64,000 bases of DNA from Saccharothrix australiensis (GCF_003634935.1 NZ_RBXO01000001.1:6411501-6475500), one strand, 5' to 3'; shown: positions 37,562 through 46,178, counted from the stretch's first letter. Made by a program: numbers and translations. The notes: generated from the letters alone by a model not told the origin.

Positions 37562-39064
37562 TCAGGCGTGTGCCAAAGGCTCCTTGTCCGTCGTCACGTC
37601 GAGTTCGCCCGCCGCCGGCACCGGGATCTTCGGCACGGGCGCGAACGGGCGGCCCACCTGCACCCCGAGGACGTGCGCCCGGTGGTCGGTGAGGCTGGGC
37701 GTCGCCGACGCCGGGTTCGGCTCGACGGTGATGGTGAAGCTGTTCTTCGAGGTGTCCCGCTCGAACTTCGCCTTCTTGTAGTGGTTGTTCGCCGAGCTCA
37801 ACGGGATGCCGAACAGGGACACGACGAGGTCGTCCGACTGGCGCATCTCCTCCGCGGTCTGGTTCCAGGCCGACGTGCTGTAACGGACCTTGATCGACGG
37901 CAGGTTGCCCAGCACCAGGCCCTGCTGCACGGCGAAGTTCGCGACCTGCCTGGCCGGGAACCGGTGCAGGTGGAAGCCGGTGACGTCCTCGCCGTCGTTC
38001 TCCACCGCCTCGCGCAGCACCGCCGGGTCGAACCAGCCGGTCGAGCCGTCGTCCGACAGCGGCGCGGGGGTGAACTGCACGAAGGAGAGCCCCTTGAAGG
38101 ACACGTCGATCTCGACCGAGGTGTGCTCCGCGGCGAACTTGTCGAGGGTGTAGCTCGCCGAGCTGGTGCCGAGGACCAACAACCCGCTCCACCCGATGAT
38201 CCCGGCGGCGCGGCCGTCGATGCGCAGGCTGGCCTCACCCAGCCGGTAGTGCTCCGCCGCCACGTGGATGGACACCGACGACGTGCCCTTCTCCAGGTCC
38301 GCCCGGATCGCCTTGGGCTCCCGCGTCGGCTTGACCGCGATGCGGTACTTCTTGGACTTCCCGTCCGCGCCCACGGTCTGCATCCCGCCGTTCTCCTTGG
38401 ACGGGTGCTTGATGTGCTGCATGATGAGGTTCAACCGGGCGCGTGCCGCCAGCTGCTCGTTGATGATCGGCAGCACGTGCTCCAGCCCGTTGAGGTACTC
38501 GCACAGCGCGACCAGCAGCCCGTCCGCCTCCGACGGCCGGTTGGGCAGGATCGTCTCCAGGTCGTCGACGCTGCCGGTCCGCAGCCGGAACCGGGGGTTG
38601 TCGGCCCACGTCGGGATCTGGTGGTCGAGGATGTAGCCGACCTTCGTCTCGACACCCGCCTCGTCGAGCTGGTCGTCGTCGATCTCGCCGAAGATCCGCT
38701 CGTAGTCGGCGACCAGCCGCTGCGCCGCCTCCTGGTTGTCGATCTCGGCCTGGTTCAGCCGCTCCCGCGTCTCGCTGCTCAGCACGAACTGCACGTCCTG
38801 GACGTACTCCAGGTACTGGCGACCGAACGACGTGCCGAGCATCCGGTACTCGTCCCCGCTCGCGTCCTTGGGCGCCAGGGTGCTGGTGATGTAGGACCAC
38901 GCGTGCTCGGTGAAGATGTTCGAGGCGTTCTTGAAGTAGTACGGGAAGCCGCCGAGCGCGCCCACGTCGACCGGGCTCGGGTCGGTGATCTCCGTGAGGT
39001 TGCGGGCTTTCACGGCCAGTTCACGGAAGAAGTCCATTTGGGTGACGACGTCGCGGTGCACCAT
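37562..39064 (-). CDS. Hypothetical protein, 500 aa, function unknown
   Basis: The ATG at 39064 follows GGAGAG; the frame extends to 39268 but that part is Arg/Pro-rich shadow. Composition is well balanced and clearly coding. The first third (FFRELAVKARNLTEITD, then YYFKNASNIFTEHAWSYITSTL) is mainly helical. The middle has long helices around LVADYERIFGEIDDDQLDEAG. The second half (about 290-480) is predicted beta-rich (SSVSIHVAAEHYRLGEASLRIDG, KGLSFVQFTPAPLSDD). There is no signal peptide or membrane helix. It has non-coding stretches of 451 and 354 bp on its two sides and stands as a single transcription unit beside the T7SS locus. I do not recognise it. Confidence 0.8.
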   Translation of the reverse strand: MVHRDVVTQMDFFRELAVKARNLTEITDPSPVDVGALGGFPYYFKNASNIFTEHAWSYITSTLAPKDASGDEYRMLGTSFGRQYLEYVQDVQFVLSSETRERLNQAEIDNQEAAQRLVADYERIFGEIDDDQLDEAGVETKVGYILDHQIPTWADNPRFRLRTGSVDDLETILPNRPSEADGLLVALCEYLNGLEHVLPIINEQLAARARLNLIMQHIKHPSKENGGMQTVGADGKSKKYRIAVKPTREPKAIRADLEKGTSSVSIHVAAEHYRLGEASLRIDGRAAGIIGWSGLLVLGTSSASYTLDKFAAEHTSVEIDVSFKGLSFVQFTPAPLSDDGSTGWFDPAVLREAVENDGEDVTGFHLHRFPARQVANFAVQQGLVLGNLPSIKVRYSTSAWNQTAEEMRQSDDLVVSLFGIPLSSANNHYKKAKFERDTSKNSFTITVEPNPASATPSLTDHRAHVLGVQVGRPFAPVPKIPVPAAGELDVTTDKEPLAHA

Positions 39065-39418
39065 TGTTCTCTCCACTACCGGTAGCTGCGCGGGAAGGAG
39101 CGGGTCGCGTAGGGGCAGGGGTGCCCGCACGCCGCGCGGCCGGTGAGGCGCGAGCGGCGGCGCGCCCCGCACGACCAATGCACCACAGTGGAGCGACCGG
39201 AGAAACGGGCCGGCCCCGGAATCCCTCCTTGGCGCCGGGAACGCCGCTCGATAGCGCCCGGGCGTCACTGCGCGGAGCCGCGGGCCCCGCGTGGAGCGAC
39301 ACGCGGAAGACTCCGGCGCGTTTCCCGTTCCGGCGGGCCACGTGGGGTCGTTCCCGCGACGCGGACCACCGGCGGGCAGCGGCGACGGGAGGCCACCGCT
39401 GCCCGCCGGCGCCCCGGT
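39065..39418. other. Intergenic region, nothing recognised
   Basis: A 354-bp gap between the 500-aa gene and the DUF1579-like gene. It must hold the promoter of the former; no repeat, hairpin or conserved coding frame stands out. Confidence 0.5.
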
Positions 39419-39847
39419 TCAGACCCGGGTCATGGCGGACCGGTACCCGCCACCGCCGGGGTAGGTCCACTCGCCGACCACCGAGGTGCCGTCGGCGTCG
39501 AACGTGCCCCGGTAGAAGGCCGGGCTGCCCTTCGCGCCGCCCCAGATGGTCAGCGTGTCCCCGACCAGCTCGTAGGTGTAGTCGAGGGTGTTGCCGGTCG
39601 AGTCGTAGAACCGGGAGACCACGTCCGCGCCGACGGGTTCGCCGAACGGCCGCAGGTTGCCGATCACCTCCAGCCCGGTGACCGGCTGACCGGACTGCGT
39701 CAGCTCCACGTGCTGGAGCAGGAAGAAACCGCCGGGCATCCACTCGTACCGCACGGTCCCCTCGACGCCGCCGGTCACCGCCCAGGTGCCCACCAGCCGG
39801 TCCAGTGCCCGCAGCCCGGCGCTCGGCCGGGTCGTCGTCTCGGTCAT
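39419..39847 (-). CDS. DUF1579-like small beta-barrel protein
   Basis: A 142-aa protein with an ATG at 39847 and GAGGAGGAC upstream. The pattern LDRLVGTWAVTGG...YEWMPGGFFLLQHV, then IGNLRPFGEPVG and YTYELVGDTLTIWGG, fits the DUF1579/lipocalin-like group of small cytosolic beta-barrels of unknown ligand. It is divergent from the DGPF-sigma operon. A TGTCGA-N17-CGA element lies about 40-60 bp upstream, so it is a likely target of the adjacent ECF sigma factor. Confidence 0.82.
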   Translation of the reverse strand: MTETTTRPSAGLRALDRLVGTWAVTGGVEGTVRYEWMPGGFFLLQHVELTQSGQPVTGLEVIGNLRPFGEPVGADVVSRFYDSTGNTLDYTYELVGDTLTIWGGAKGSPAFYRGTFDADGTSVVGEWTYPGGGGYRSAMTRV

Positions 39848-39882
39848 GTCGTCCTCCTCGGATCGGGTCGTTCGCCGTAACC

Positions 39883-39908
39883 TCGGAGCCGCCGCCACGC
39901 CCTCGACA
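39883..39908 (-). promoter_or_regulatory. Candidate ECF42-type promoter of the DUF1579-like gene
   Basis: The minus strand reads TGTCGA, 17 bases, then CGA, with the CGA 35 bp from the start codon. This resembles what I recall as the ECF42 promoter consensus (TGTCGA at -35, CGA at -10). A mirror-image copy faces the other way at 39943. Confidence 0.5.
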
Positions 39909-39942
39909 CCCGATCCACGTGACGCACACCACATCCGGGTCG

Positions 39943-39968
39943 TGTCGAGATCCGCGGGTCCGCGACGT
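39943..39968 (+). promoter_or_regulatory. Candidate ECF42-type promoter of the DGPF-sigma operon
   Basis: The plus strand reads TGTCGA, 17 bases, then CGT, about 73 bp ahead of the DGPF protein start. The -35 is part of a GTGTCGAG/CTCGACAC inverted pair with the divergent promoter. The -10 differs by one base from the motif on the other side. Confidence 0.45.
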
Positions 39969-40040
39969 GGTCGCGGCGGGCGCCCGTCCCGCCCGCGCCG
40001 CGCACCGCCGGCCGGGCACGACCGAGGAAGAGGAACCGCC

Positions 40041-40412
40041 GTGAAGTACCTGCTGCTCAGCTACACCCCGGCCGCCGCGTGGGACGCCGACACCGCCAAC
40101 ACGCCCTCCGCGGAGGCGCTGGCCGCGTTCGCCTGGTACCAGGAGTTCGAGCGGGAACTGGTCGAGAGCGGCGAGTTCGTCACCAGCGCGGGACTCGGCC
40201 ACCCCGCGGTCGGCACCACGGTCCGCAGGACGCCCGCCGGCGTGGAGGCGACCGACGGGCCGTTCGCCGAGCTGAAGGAGGTCCTGGCGAGCTTCGCCGT
40301 GGTCGACGTCGCCGGCCACGAGCGCGCCGTCGAGATCGCCGCGCGCATCGTCGACGCGCTGGGCGAACCGATCGAGGTCCGCCCGATCATGGGCGCGGAC
40401 TTCACGGCGTGA
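40041..40412 (+). CDS. DGPF-domain (YCII-related) protein
   Basis: A 123-aa protein with a GTG at 40041 and GAGGAAGAGGAA upstream. It starts KYLLLSYTPAAAW and contains the signature DGPF in EATDGPFAELKEVL, giving a ferredoxin-like fold. DGPF proteins are the usual genomic partners of ECF42 sigma factors; their biochemical role is not settled. Its stop overlaps the sigma factor start (GTGA), so the two are translationally coupled. Confidence 0.92.
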   Translation: MKYLLLSYTPAAAWDADTANTPSAEALAAFAWYQEFERELVESGEFVTSAGLGHPAVGTTVRRTPAGVEATDGPFAELKEVLASFAVVDVAGHERAVEIAARIVDALGEPIEVRPIMGADFTA

Positions 40413-41755
40413 GCGACGGCCCCGGAGACGGCGTGCGCGACGGCGTGGCCGGCCACGTTCGCGTCGACGGCGTCGACGACCGCGCCGCGACGACCCTGGA
40501 GGACGTGCTGCGCGCCGAGGCGCCGCAGGTGCTCGGCGCGCTGGTGCGGCGGTTCGGCCGGTTCGACGTCGCCGAGGACGCGGTGCAGGAGGCGCTGCTC
40601 GCCGCCGGCCGCACGTGGCCCGCCGACGGCGTGCCGGAGAACCCGCGCGGCTGGCTGATCCGCATCGGCTACCGCAAGATGGTCGACCTGCTCCGCGCCG
40701 ACCAGGCCCGGCGCAGGCGCGAACGGGAAGCCGGCCTCGCCGAGTCGGCCGTGCACGACCCCGCGCGCCACGCCGGCCCGCCACCGGACACCGACGACAG
40801 CCTCACCCTGCTGCTGCTGTGCTGCCACCCCGCCCTGTCGACCACCTCCCGCGTGGCCCTCACGCTGCGCGCGGTGGGTGGCCTGACCACCGCCGAGATC
40901 GCCCACGCGCACGGCGTCCCGGAGAACACGATGGGCACGCGGATCAGCCGCGCCAAGCAGCGGCTCGCCCGCGCGGGCGCCCGCTTCACCCCGCCGACCG
41001 ACGACGCCGACCTGGCCGACCGGCTGGCCGCCGTCGCGCAGGTGCTGTACCTGGTCTTCAACGAGGGCTACACGACCTCGGCAGGCGACCGGCTCAGCCG
41101 CGTCGACCTGACCCGCGAGGCGATCCGGCTCACCCGGATGCTCCGCGACACCCTGCCGCCCGACGACGCGATGGCCGCCGAGGTGACCGGTCTGCTGGCG
41201 CTGATGCTGCTCACCGAGGCGCGGCAGCCGGCCCGCACCGGCGACGACGGCCGGCTGGTGCCGTTGGACGAGCAGGACCGCACGCGGTGGCACGCCGGGC
41301 TCATCCGCGAGGGGACCGCGTTGCTGGACGGCGTCCGGCACCAGCGCGCGATCGGCCCGTACCGGTTGCAGGCCATGATCGCGGCCGCGCACGCCACCGC
41401 CGAGTCGCCCGAGCGGACGGACTGGCCGCGGATCGCGGTGCTCTACCTGTGGCTCGAACGGCTCTCCCCCACCGCGCCGGTCCGGCTCAGCCGGGTCGTC
41501 GCGGTGTCCAGGGCGTACGGCCCCGAACGCGGGCTGGCGCTGCTCGACGACCTCAACCGACGCCACCACCTGGACCGCGATCCCCTCACCCGCCAACGGG
41601 AACGCGCCGTCCGCGCCCACCTGCTCCAGCTGACCGGCGCCCCGGCCGAGGCGGCCGCCCGCTACCGCGAGGCAGCCGCCCTCACCGACAACCACGTCGA
41701 GCAGCGGTACCTGCGCGAGCGGGCCGACCACCTCGACCCGCCGGGTGACCGGTGA
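40409..41755 (+). CDS. ECF sigma factor, ECF42-type with C-terminal TPR-like extension
   Basis: A 448-aa protein with a GTG at 40409 overlapping the DGPF gene stop. Region 2 is near residues 25-95 (RFGRFDVAEDAVQEALLAA, RGWLIRIGYRKMVD). Region 4 is near 125-190 (LTTAEIAHAHGVPENTMGTRISRAKQRL). A long C-terminal extension of about 240 residues with helical repeats (LVFNEGYTTS..., AEVTGLLALMLLTEARQPART) is typical of ECF42 and is needed for their function. No anti-sigma factor is seen nearby, as is usual for this group. It probably activates both divergent promoters upstream. Confidence 0.92.
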   Translation: MSDGPGDGVRDGVAGHVRVDGVDDRAATTLEDVLRAEAPQVLGALVRRFGRFDVAEDAVQEALLAAGRTWPADGVPENPRGWLIRIGYRKMVDLLRADQARRRREREAGLAESAVHDPARHAGPPPDTDDSLTLLLLCCHPALSTTSRVALTLRAVGGLTTAEIAHAHGVPENTMGTRISRAKQRLARAGARFTPPTDDADLADRLAAVAQVLYLVFNEGYTTSAGDRLSRVDLTREAIRLTRMLRDTLPPDDAMAAEVTGLLALMLLTEARQPARTGDDGRLVPLDEQDRTRWHAGLIREGTALLDGVRHQRAIGPYRLQAMIAAAHATAESPERTDWPRIAVLYLWLERLSPTAPVRLSRVVAVSRAYGPERGLALLDDLNRRHHLDRDPLTRQRERAVRAHLLQLTGAPAEAAARYREAAALTDNHVEQRYLRERADHLDPPGDR

Positions 41756-41789
41756 AGCCGGCGCGTGACCGGCGACGACGGGAAACCGT

Positions 41790-42030
41790 TGCCAGAGCAC
41801 CACTTCACCGGCGCGGCAGCACCACGGCCGGGACAGCGGGAACGACCGCACGCTGACCTCCTCGACCGGCAACGGGACCGGCGACCCGCCGGACCGGCGC
41901 CCGCGGGTGGCGAGGTCCAGCTCGACGTCACCGACCCGCGGCACGCCCGGCCGGAGCCTCCAGCCCGGCTCTGGAGGGACTCGGCCGTCCGGACCTCGTC
42001 CTCGACCACGAGCAGTAGCACACCCGACAC
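41790..42030 (-). pseudogene. Relic of an OmpR-family response regulator
   Basis: On the minus strand from 42030 one frame reads VLLLVVEDEVRTAESLQ, the normal start of a receiver domain. About 55 bp further another frame reads VGDVELDLATRGRR...GSPVPL...E, the usual start of the OmpR winged helix. Nearly all of the receiver between them is missing and the frames differ, so this is a decayed gene with an internal deletion. It fills the 505-bp gap between the sigma factor and the metallopeptidase. Confidence 0.5.
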
Positions 42031-42260
42031 CCCACGGACACCGGGTGACCCGATCGAGGACGGATCGCGTCCCGCCCGGCGGCCCGACCGCCGAGGACCG
42101 ATCGCGGTGACGGCCGGTCGCCGCCGTCACGCCTTCGCGTGAGCGCGCGTCACCGGTGCGGTGAAGGTGCTTCCGCTGCCGCCCGTGCCGGGACGACGCT
42201 GGGTCCGGCGCCACCGGTGGACCGCCTGGAACCCGCACTCCGAGGTGAGGAGACCTTGAG

Positions 42261-43442
42261 ATGAGAACCACGTCCGCCGCTGTGGGAGCGGTGCTCGCCG
42301 CCGTGCTCCTGGTGATCGGCCCGGCGCCCGCGAACGCGGCGCCGCCGGGGCCTGCCGCGTCGCCCGAACGGGACGAGGACGTCGCCGCGATGGCCGACCG
42401 GTTCGCCGTGACGCTGACCGCCGAGCCGCGCTACCGGCTCGGCGAGCCGATCGCGCTCGCCTTCGGCCTGCGCAACCCGTCCGGGCAGGACTACTCCGTG
42501 CTGGCCTGGCACACCCCGCTGGACAACCCCGACCAGGAGGTGTTCGACTACCTGCGGGTCCGGCACGGCGACCGCGAGCTGCCCTACGAGGGGCGGCGGA
42601 TCAAGCGCGGCGACCCGGGGCCGTCGGCATACCGGCTCGTCCGCGCCGGGGAGACGCTGCGCTCGACGGTCGACGTGTCGACCTCGTACGCGATCACCGA
42701 GCCCGGCGTCTACACGGTCACCCTGGCCACGCGCCTGGGTGACGTGGTCAGCGGCCCGACGCCCGCGGCGCGCACCACGGGCGAGTTCACGGGCGTCGAC
42801 CTGGCCGAGGTGTCGGTGACGTTCGAGGTCGTGGCCGGCGGGCCGCCACGCCTGCCGCTGTCCGCGGGGCCGGCCGACGAACCGGGCGAGCCGGAGGGCC
42901 GCGTCGACGTGGCCGCCGCCAAGGACCCGAAGTTCTCGGGCGGGACCGCGGCGCGGAAGAAGCAGACCAAGAAGGCGCACCAGGACGCGTACAAGTACGC
43001 GGTGGCTTCGACCAACGCGCTGCCGAATCCTCCGCCCAAGCCCATCACCCAGCGGTACGTGACGTGGTTCGGCGCGTACGACGACGCGCGCTACGCGACG
43101 GCGCGCAGCCACTTCACCAAGATCCGCGGCCACTTGGAGAACGTGGTGGTCACCTACTACCTCGAACCGCCCAAGTGCGACCCGTCGACCTACGCCTACG
43201 TCTACCCGAGCGATTCGACCAAGCTGTACCTCTGCTCGGAGTTCTGGAAGGCGCCCGCGCTCGGCACGAACTCCAAGGCGGGCACCGTGATCCACGAGAT
43301 GAGCCACTACAACGTCAACGGCGGCACCCAGGACTACGCGTACGGGCAGGCCGCGTGCAAGGCGCTGGCCAAGGACAAGCCGGCCAAGGCCGTGATGAAC
43401 GCCGACAACCACGAGTACTTCGCGGAGTCCATCAGCGTCTAG
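42261..43442 (+). CDS. Secreted M35-type (aspzincin, peptidyl-Lys) metalloendopeptidase
   Basis: A 393-aa protein with an ATG behind GAGGTGAGGAG. A Sec signal peptide covers residues 1-26 (AVGAVLAAVLLVIGPAPANA-A). Residues about 45-190 form a beta-sandwich with EPRYRLGEPIALAFGLRNPS, and the catalytic domain follows. Zinc ligands are in H345-E-x-x-H349 and the third Asp in GTQD358, giving the aspzincin pattern HExxH...GTxD, with the YAYG that typifies GpMEP-like enzymes. It is a stand-alone gene, probably for extracellular protein breakdown. The plus-strand frame is otherwise unaccompanied. Confidence 0.92.
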   Translation: MRTTSAAVGAVLAAVLLVIGPAPANAAPPGPAASPERDEDVAAMADRFAVTLTAEPRYRLGEPIALAFGLRNPSGQDYSVLAWHTPLDNPDQEVFDYLRVRHGDRELPYEGRRIKRGDPGPSAYRLVRAGETLRSTVDVSTSYAITEPGVYTVTLATRLGDVVSGPTPAARTTGEFTGVDLAEVSVTFEVVAGGPPRLPLSAGPADEPGEPEGRVDVAAAKDPKFSGGTAARKKQTKKAHQDAYKYAVASTNALPNPPPKPITQRYVTWFGAYDDARYATARSHFTKIRGHLENVVVTYYLEPPKCDPSTYAYVYPSDSTKLYLCSEFWKAPALGTNSKAGTVIHEMSHYNVNGGTQDYAYGQAACKALAKDKPAKAVMNADNHEYFAESISV

Positions 43443-43485
43443 CCGCCGATTCCGGCCGGCCGCGACCCCGGGGCCGGCCCCGGCG

Positions 43486-43684
43486 ACGCCGCACCGCGAT
43501 CGGCGAACAGCCGGCCGGCGGGCCTACGACGTGGCCGTCCCACCCGTGCGCGCACGGGTGGGACGGCGTCGAGCAGCGGCAACAGCCGGGTGATGTCATC
43601 GCGGTCGGCGCCGGTGGGCGTCACGGCCAAGGGCGCGCCGCCGCCGTCGGTGATCAGGTGGTGCGTGGAGCCCGTCCGGGCGCG
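43486..43684 (-). pseudogene. IS5-type transposase fragment
   Basis: The minus strand reads RARTGSTHHLITDGGGAPLAV, then DDITRLLPLLDAVPPVRARVGRPRRRP and LFADRG, which matches the central DDE part of IS5/IS1647-type transposases (HHL..DG.G.PL...T.....D...LLPLLD.IP...GR.GRPR.RP...ADRG). Both ends of the transposase are absent, so this is a dead remnant within a 439-bp gap that holds no intact gene. Confidence 0.75.
43534..43567. terminator. Perfect 34-bp palindrome
   Basis: Two 17-base arms (left arm GCCGTCCCACCCGTGCG) meet with no spacer. It lies about 90 bp after the metallopeptidase stop and inside the transposase relic. It could form a strong hairpin and act as the metallopeptidase terminator, though no U-tract follows. 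Confidence 0.5.
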
Positions 43685-43881
43685 GCCACACCCCGCGTCG
43701 GTCCGGTCCCGCAACCCCGAAAGGTCGCTGCCGCAGCGGCATCCGCTCGCGCGGCAGGAGCGTCAGGTCGACCTGCGCTTCCGCCGGCATGCCCACGGCC
43801 CACCGGGCGGTCCGCCCACCGGCGCCCGGCGCCAGTGCCCCCGTCATCGCCGCTTGTCCGGGTCGTCGCTGTTCCTGCCGG

Positions 43882-44796
43882 TCACTTGAGGTGCTTGTCG
43901 AACCAGTCGATCGGGATGCCGGGGTGCTCGGCGAAGTAGTTGTAGCCGTCGAAGCGGCGGTCGGTGCCGCGGATCCAGTGCAGGTCCTTGTCGGCGACCG
44001 GCAGCGCGTCGTAGATGGCCTGGACGTCGTCGGGGCGGGTCATGGTGTCGTCGTGGACCTGGGCGACGAGCGTGGGCACCGTGATCGCGTGGACGTGGCG
44101 GAGCGGGGTCTGCTCGTCGAGGTGGAACCCGGTCCGCTCGTGCACGGCCTGGTCGAACTTCGCAAAGCCGTCGGCCATTCCGATGCCCTCGACGAACCGC
44201 TCGACGACCGGGCGGGCCGAGACCGGCTGCAGCATGACCAGGGCCTGGATCCCGGTGAACTTTTCGGGGTGGCGGGACCAGGCGACGGCGGTCGAGTCGG
44301 CGCCGAGGCACACCGACAGGAGCACCTTGCGCATGTCCTTGGTGTCGGGGCGCGCGGCGGCGTAGCGCAGGGAGCCGATCACGTCCCGGTACTCGAGCAG
44401 GCCGATACCCGCGATCCCGCCGTTGCCCTGGCCGCTCAGGCCGTGGTTGCGCATGTCGTAGGCGAGGATGTTGTAACCGGCGTCGTGCAGCGCCCGGTAC
44501 TCGGGCAGGAAGTTCACCTCGAAACCGCCCAGGCCGCCGAACTCGGGCAGGTGACCCGGGTACCCGTAGCGGTTGCCGGGCAGGAAGTGGTTGTGGATCA
44601 CCAGCTTGTCCGAGTCGGCCGGGATGAACCAGCCCTCCAGCGGCACGCCGTCCATGGACGGGAAGGTGACGTCCTGGTAGGACAGGCCCACCTCGTCCGG
44701 GCGACGCAGCACCGGTGCGCGGCGCCCTCCAGTCGTGCCCGTGGTCCACAGCTGGACGAAGTTGTCGAACGCCTCCCGCACCTTGTCGTTCCCCAT
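43882..44796 (-). CDS. Alpha/beta hydrolase with probable Cys nucleophile
   Basis: A 304-aa protein with an ATG at 44796. GAGGAG lies upstream. The alpha/beta-hydrolase order is visible: LEGWFIPA strand, NHFLPGNRYGYPGH oxyanion region, GYNILAYDMRNHGLSG, then the nucleophile elbow LLSVCLGADS. At the elbow the expected Ser is Cys163, as in dienelactone hydrolases. A late acid is likely near VHDDTMTRPDD and the His near the C-terminus. There is no signal peptide. It is divergent from an HTH regulator, which probably controls it through the palindrome at 44906. The substrate is unknown. Confidence 0.85.
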   Translation of the reverse strand: MGNDKVREAFDNFVQLWTTGTTGGRRAPVLRRPDEVGLSYQDVTFPSMDGVPLEGWFIPADSDKLVIHNHFLPGNRYGYPGHLPEFGGLGGFEVNFLPEYRALHDAGYNILAYDMRNHGLSGQGNGGIAGIGLLEYRDVIGSLRYAAARPDTKDMRKVLLSVCLGADSTAVAWSRHPEKFTGIQALVMLQPVSARPVVERFVEGIGMADGFAKFDQAVHERTGFHLDEQTPLRHVHAITVPTLVAQVHDDTMTRPDDVQAIYDALPVADKDLHWIRGTDRRFDGYNYFAEHPGIPIDWFDKHLK

Positions 44797-44905
44797 GGGA
44801 CTCCATCTCCTCTCGCTGGGGTGGCCATTCGGGCTACCCGCAATCAATGGTGGCGACCCGCTCGACGGGCTACAACGGACAGTCCCTTCCCGGGGACAGT
44901 GCCAT

Positions 44906-44927
44906 CCTGGGAAGGATTCTTCCCAGG
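44906..44927. promoter_or_regulatory. Perfect inverted repeat, candidate operator between divergent genes
   Basis: Nine-base arms CCTGGGAAG and CTTCCCAGG are separated by GATT. It lies 34 bp ahead of the HTH regulator start and 110 bp ahead of the hydrolase. Two GGACAGT direct repeats are just to its left. It is a likely binding site for the adjacent regulator. Confidence 0.6.
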
Positions 44928-44960
44928 CGCACGACGCGCACCGCTGCGACACTGAGGCGC

Positions 44961-45866
44961 ATGTCCGGCAGCGACGCGCACCGCAGCGAGCTGGGGGAGT
45001 TCCTCAAGGCCCGCCGCGCCGAGCTGAGCCCACGGCAAGCGGGCCTGCCCGAGACCGGGACCGTGCGGCGGGTGCCGGGCCTGCGCCGCGAAGAGGTCGC
45101 CCAACTCGCCGCGATCAGCACCGACTACTACACTCGCCTGGAACAGGGTCGCGTCCCGGCCTCGGCTGCGGTGCTCGACGCCCTGGCACGCGCGCTGCGC
45201 CTCGACGACGACCAGCGGGAGTACCTCGCCGAGCTGGCCGGCAAGGACGTCCTCCGGCCACGGCGCCGCGCCCGGCAGACCGTCCAGCCGACCCTGCGGC
45301 GGCTGCTCGACGAGCTGCGCGGCATTCCCGCGATCGTGCTGGGGCGACGCATGGACATCGTGGCCTGGAATCCGCTCGCCGCCGCCCTCATCACCGACTT
45401 CGGGCAGATCCCGGACAAGCAGCGCAACTACCTCCGACTCATGTTCACCGACCCCGCCATGCGGGCCCTCTACACCGACTGGGAGGCCGTGGCCCACACC
45501 TGTGTGGCGCTGCTGCGCAGGGAAGCCGCGACCTACCCCGACGACCCGCAGTTGATCGCGCTGGTAGGAGAGCTGTCCGTGCAGGACCCGCGGTTCCGCC
45601 AGTGGTGGGCGGCCCACCACGTCGTGGGCAGACGCATCGGCACCAAGACCCTCCGGCACCCCGTGGTGGGCGACGTCACCCTCGACTGGGACACGCTCAC
45701 CTGCACCGCCGACCCCGAACAGCAACTCATCACCTGGACCGCCGAACCCGGCACGCCCGCCGACGACAAGCTCAGGATCCTCGCCTCCTGGACCACCACC
45801 CACCACCAGGGAACCCCGCCCGCCGTGCCGGCCAATCAGCCACCGGACCCGCGGAAGGACGGTTGA
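44961..45866 (+). CDS. HTH (XRE) regulator with MmyB-like ligand-binding domain
   Basis: A 301-aa protein with an ATG at 44961. Residues 8-85 are an XRE-type HTH with the usual motif RRVPGLRREEVAQLAAISTDYYTRLEQGR. Residues about 105-280 match the MmyB-like ligand-binding domain (RRMDIVAWNPLAAALITDF, NYLRLMFTDPAMRALY, DWEAVAHTCVALLRREAA). Members of this family usually sit divergent to an oxidoreductase or hydrolase and repress it until a lipid-like ligand binds. Here the partner is the alpha/beta hydrolase, with a perfect inverted repeat in between. Confidence 0.93.
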   Translation: MSGSDAHRSELGEFLKARRAELSPRQAGLPETGTVRRVPGLRREEVAQLAAISTDYYTRLEQGRVPASAAVLDALARALRLDDDQREYLAELAGKDVLRPRRRARQTVQPTLRRLLDELRGIPAIVLGRRMDIVAWNPLAAALITDFGQIPDKQRNYLRLMFTDPAMRALYTDWEAVAHTCVALLRREAATYPDDPQLIALVGELSVQDPRFRQWWAAHHVVGRRIGTKTLRHPVVGDVTLDWDTLTCTADPEQQLITWTAEPGTPADDKLRILASWTTTHHQGTPPAVPANQPPDPRKDG

Positions 45867-46116
45867 GCATCTCCGCGGTGGGAAGGCCGGCGGCGGACGC
45901 CATCGGCAGGGCAAGGGGCTCGTGGAAGCAGGGGTCGGACCACGTCGGCGGCCGCTGCCGACGTGCGATGGGTCCCCGCTTCGAGCGCTCGCGTCACCCG
46001 AGCCGGACTCTTGCCACCCAACGTGCCGTCGAAGCTTTCCTGCCGACCGCACGGCCCGCGACGCGGCGGTCATCCCGCTCGACGAGGCACGGCAACGCCG
46101 CCGGCAGCGCATACAC

Positions 46117-46172
46117 GAGAACGCGGAACAGGACCGTCGCCCATCGGGGTGGCGGTCCCGTTCCGCGTTCTC
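46117..46172. terminator. Hairpin between the HTH gene and the tRNA
   Basis: Arms at 46117-46136 and 46153-46172 pair over 20 bases with one mismatch around a 16-base loop. It begins 6 bp past the 3' end of the minus-strand tRNA and probably terminates that transcript. The remaining 250 bp back to the HTH gene stop shows nothing else recognisable. Confidence 0.7.
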
Positions 46173-46178
46173 ATGGGG

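Noticed and set aside
41765-42142. Plus-strand frame of 125 codons between the sigma factor and the metallopeptidase
   Set aside because: Low-complexity Pro/Arg; the minus strand carries a response-regulator relic instead.
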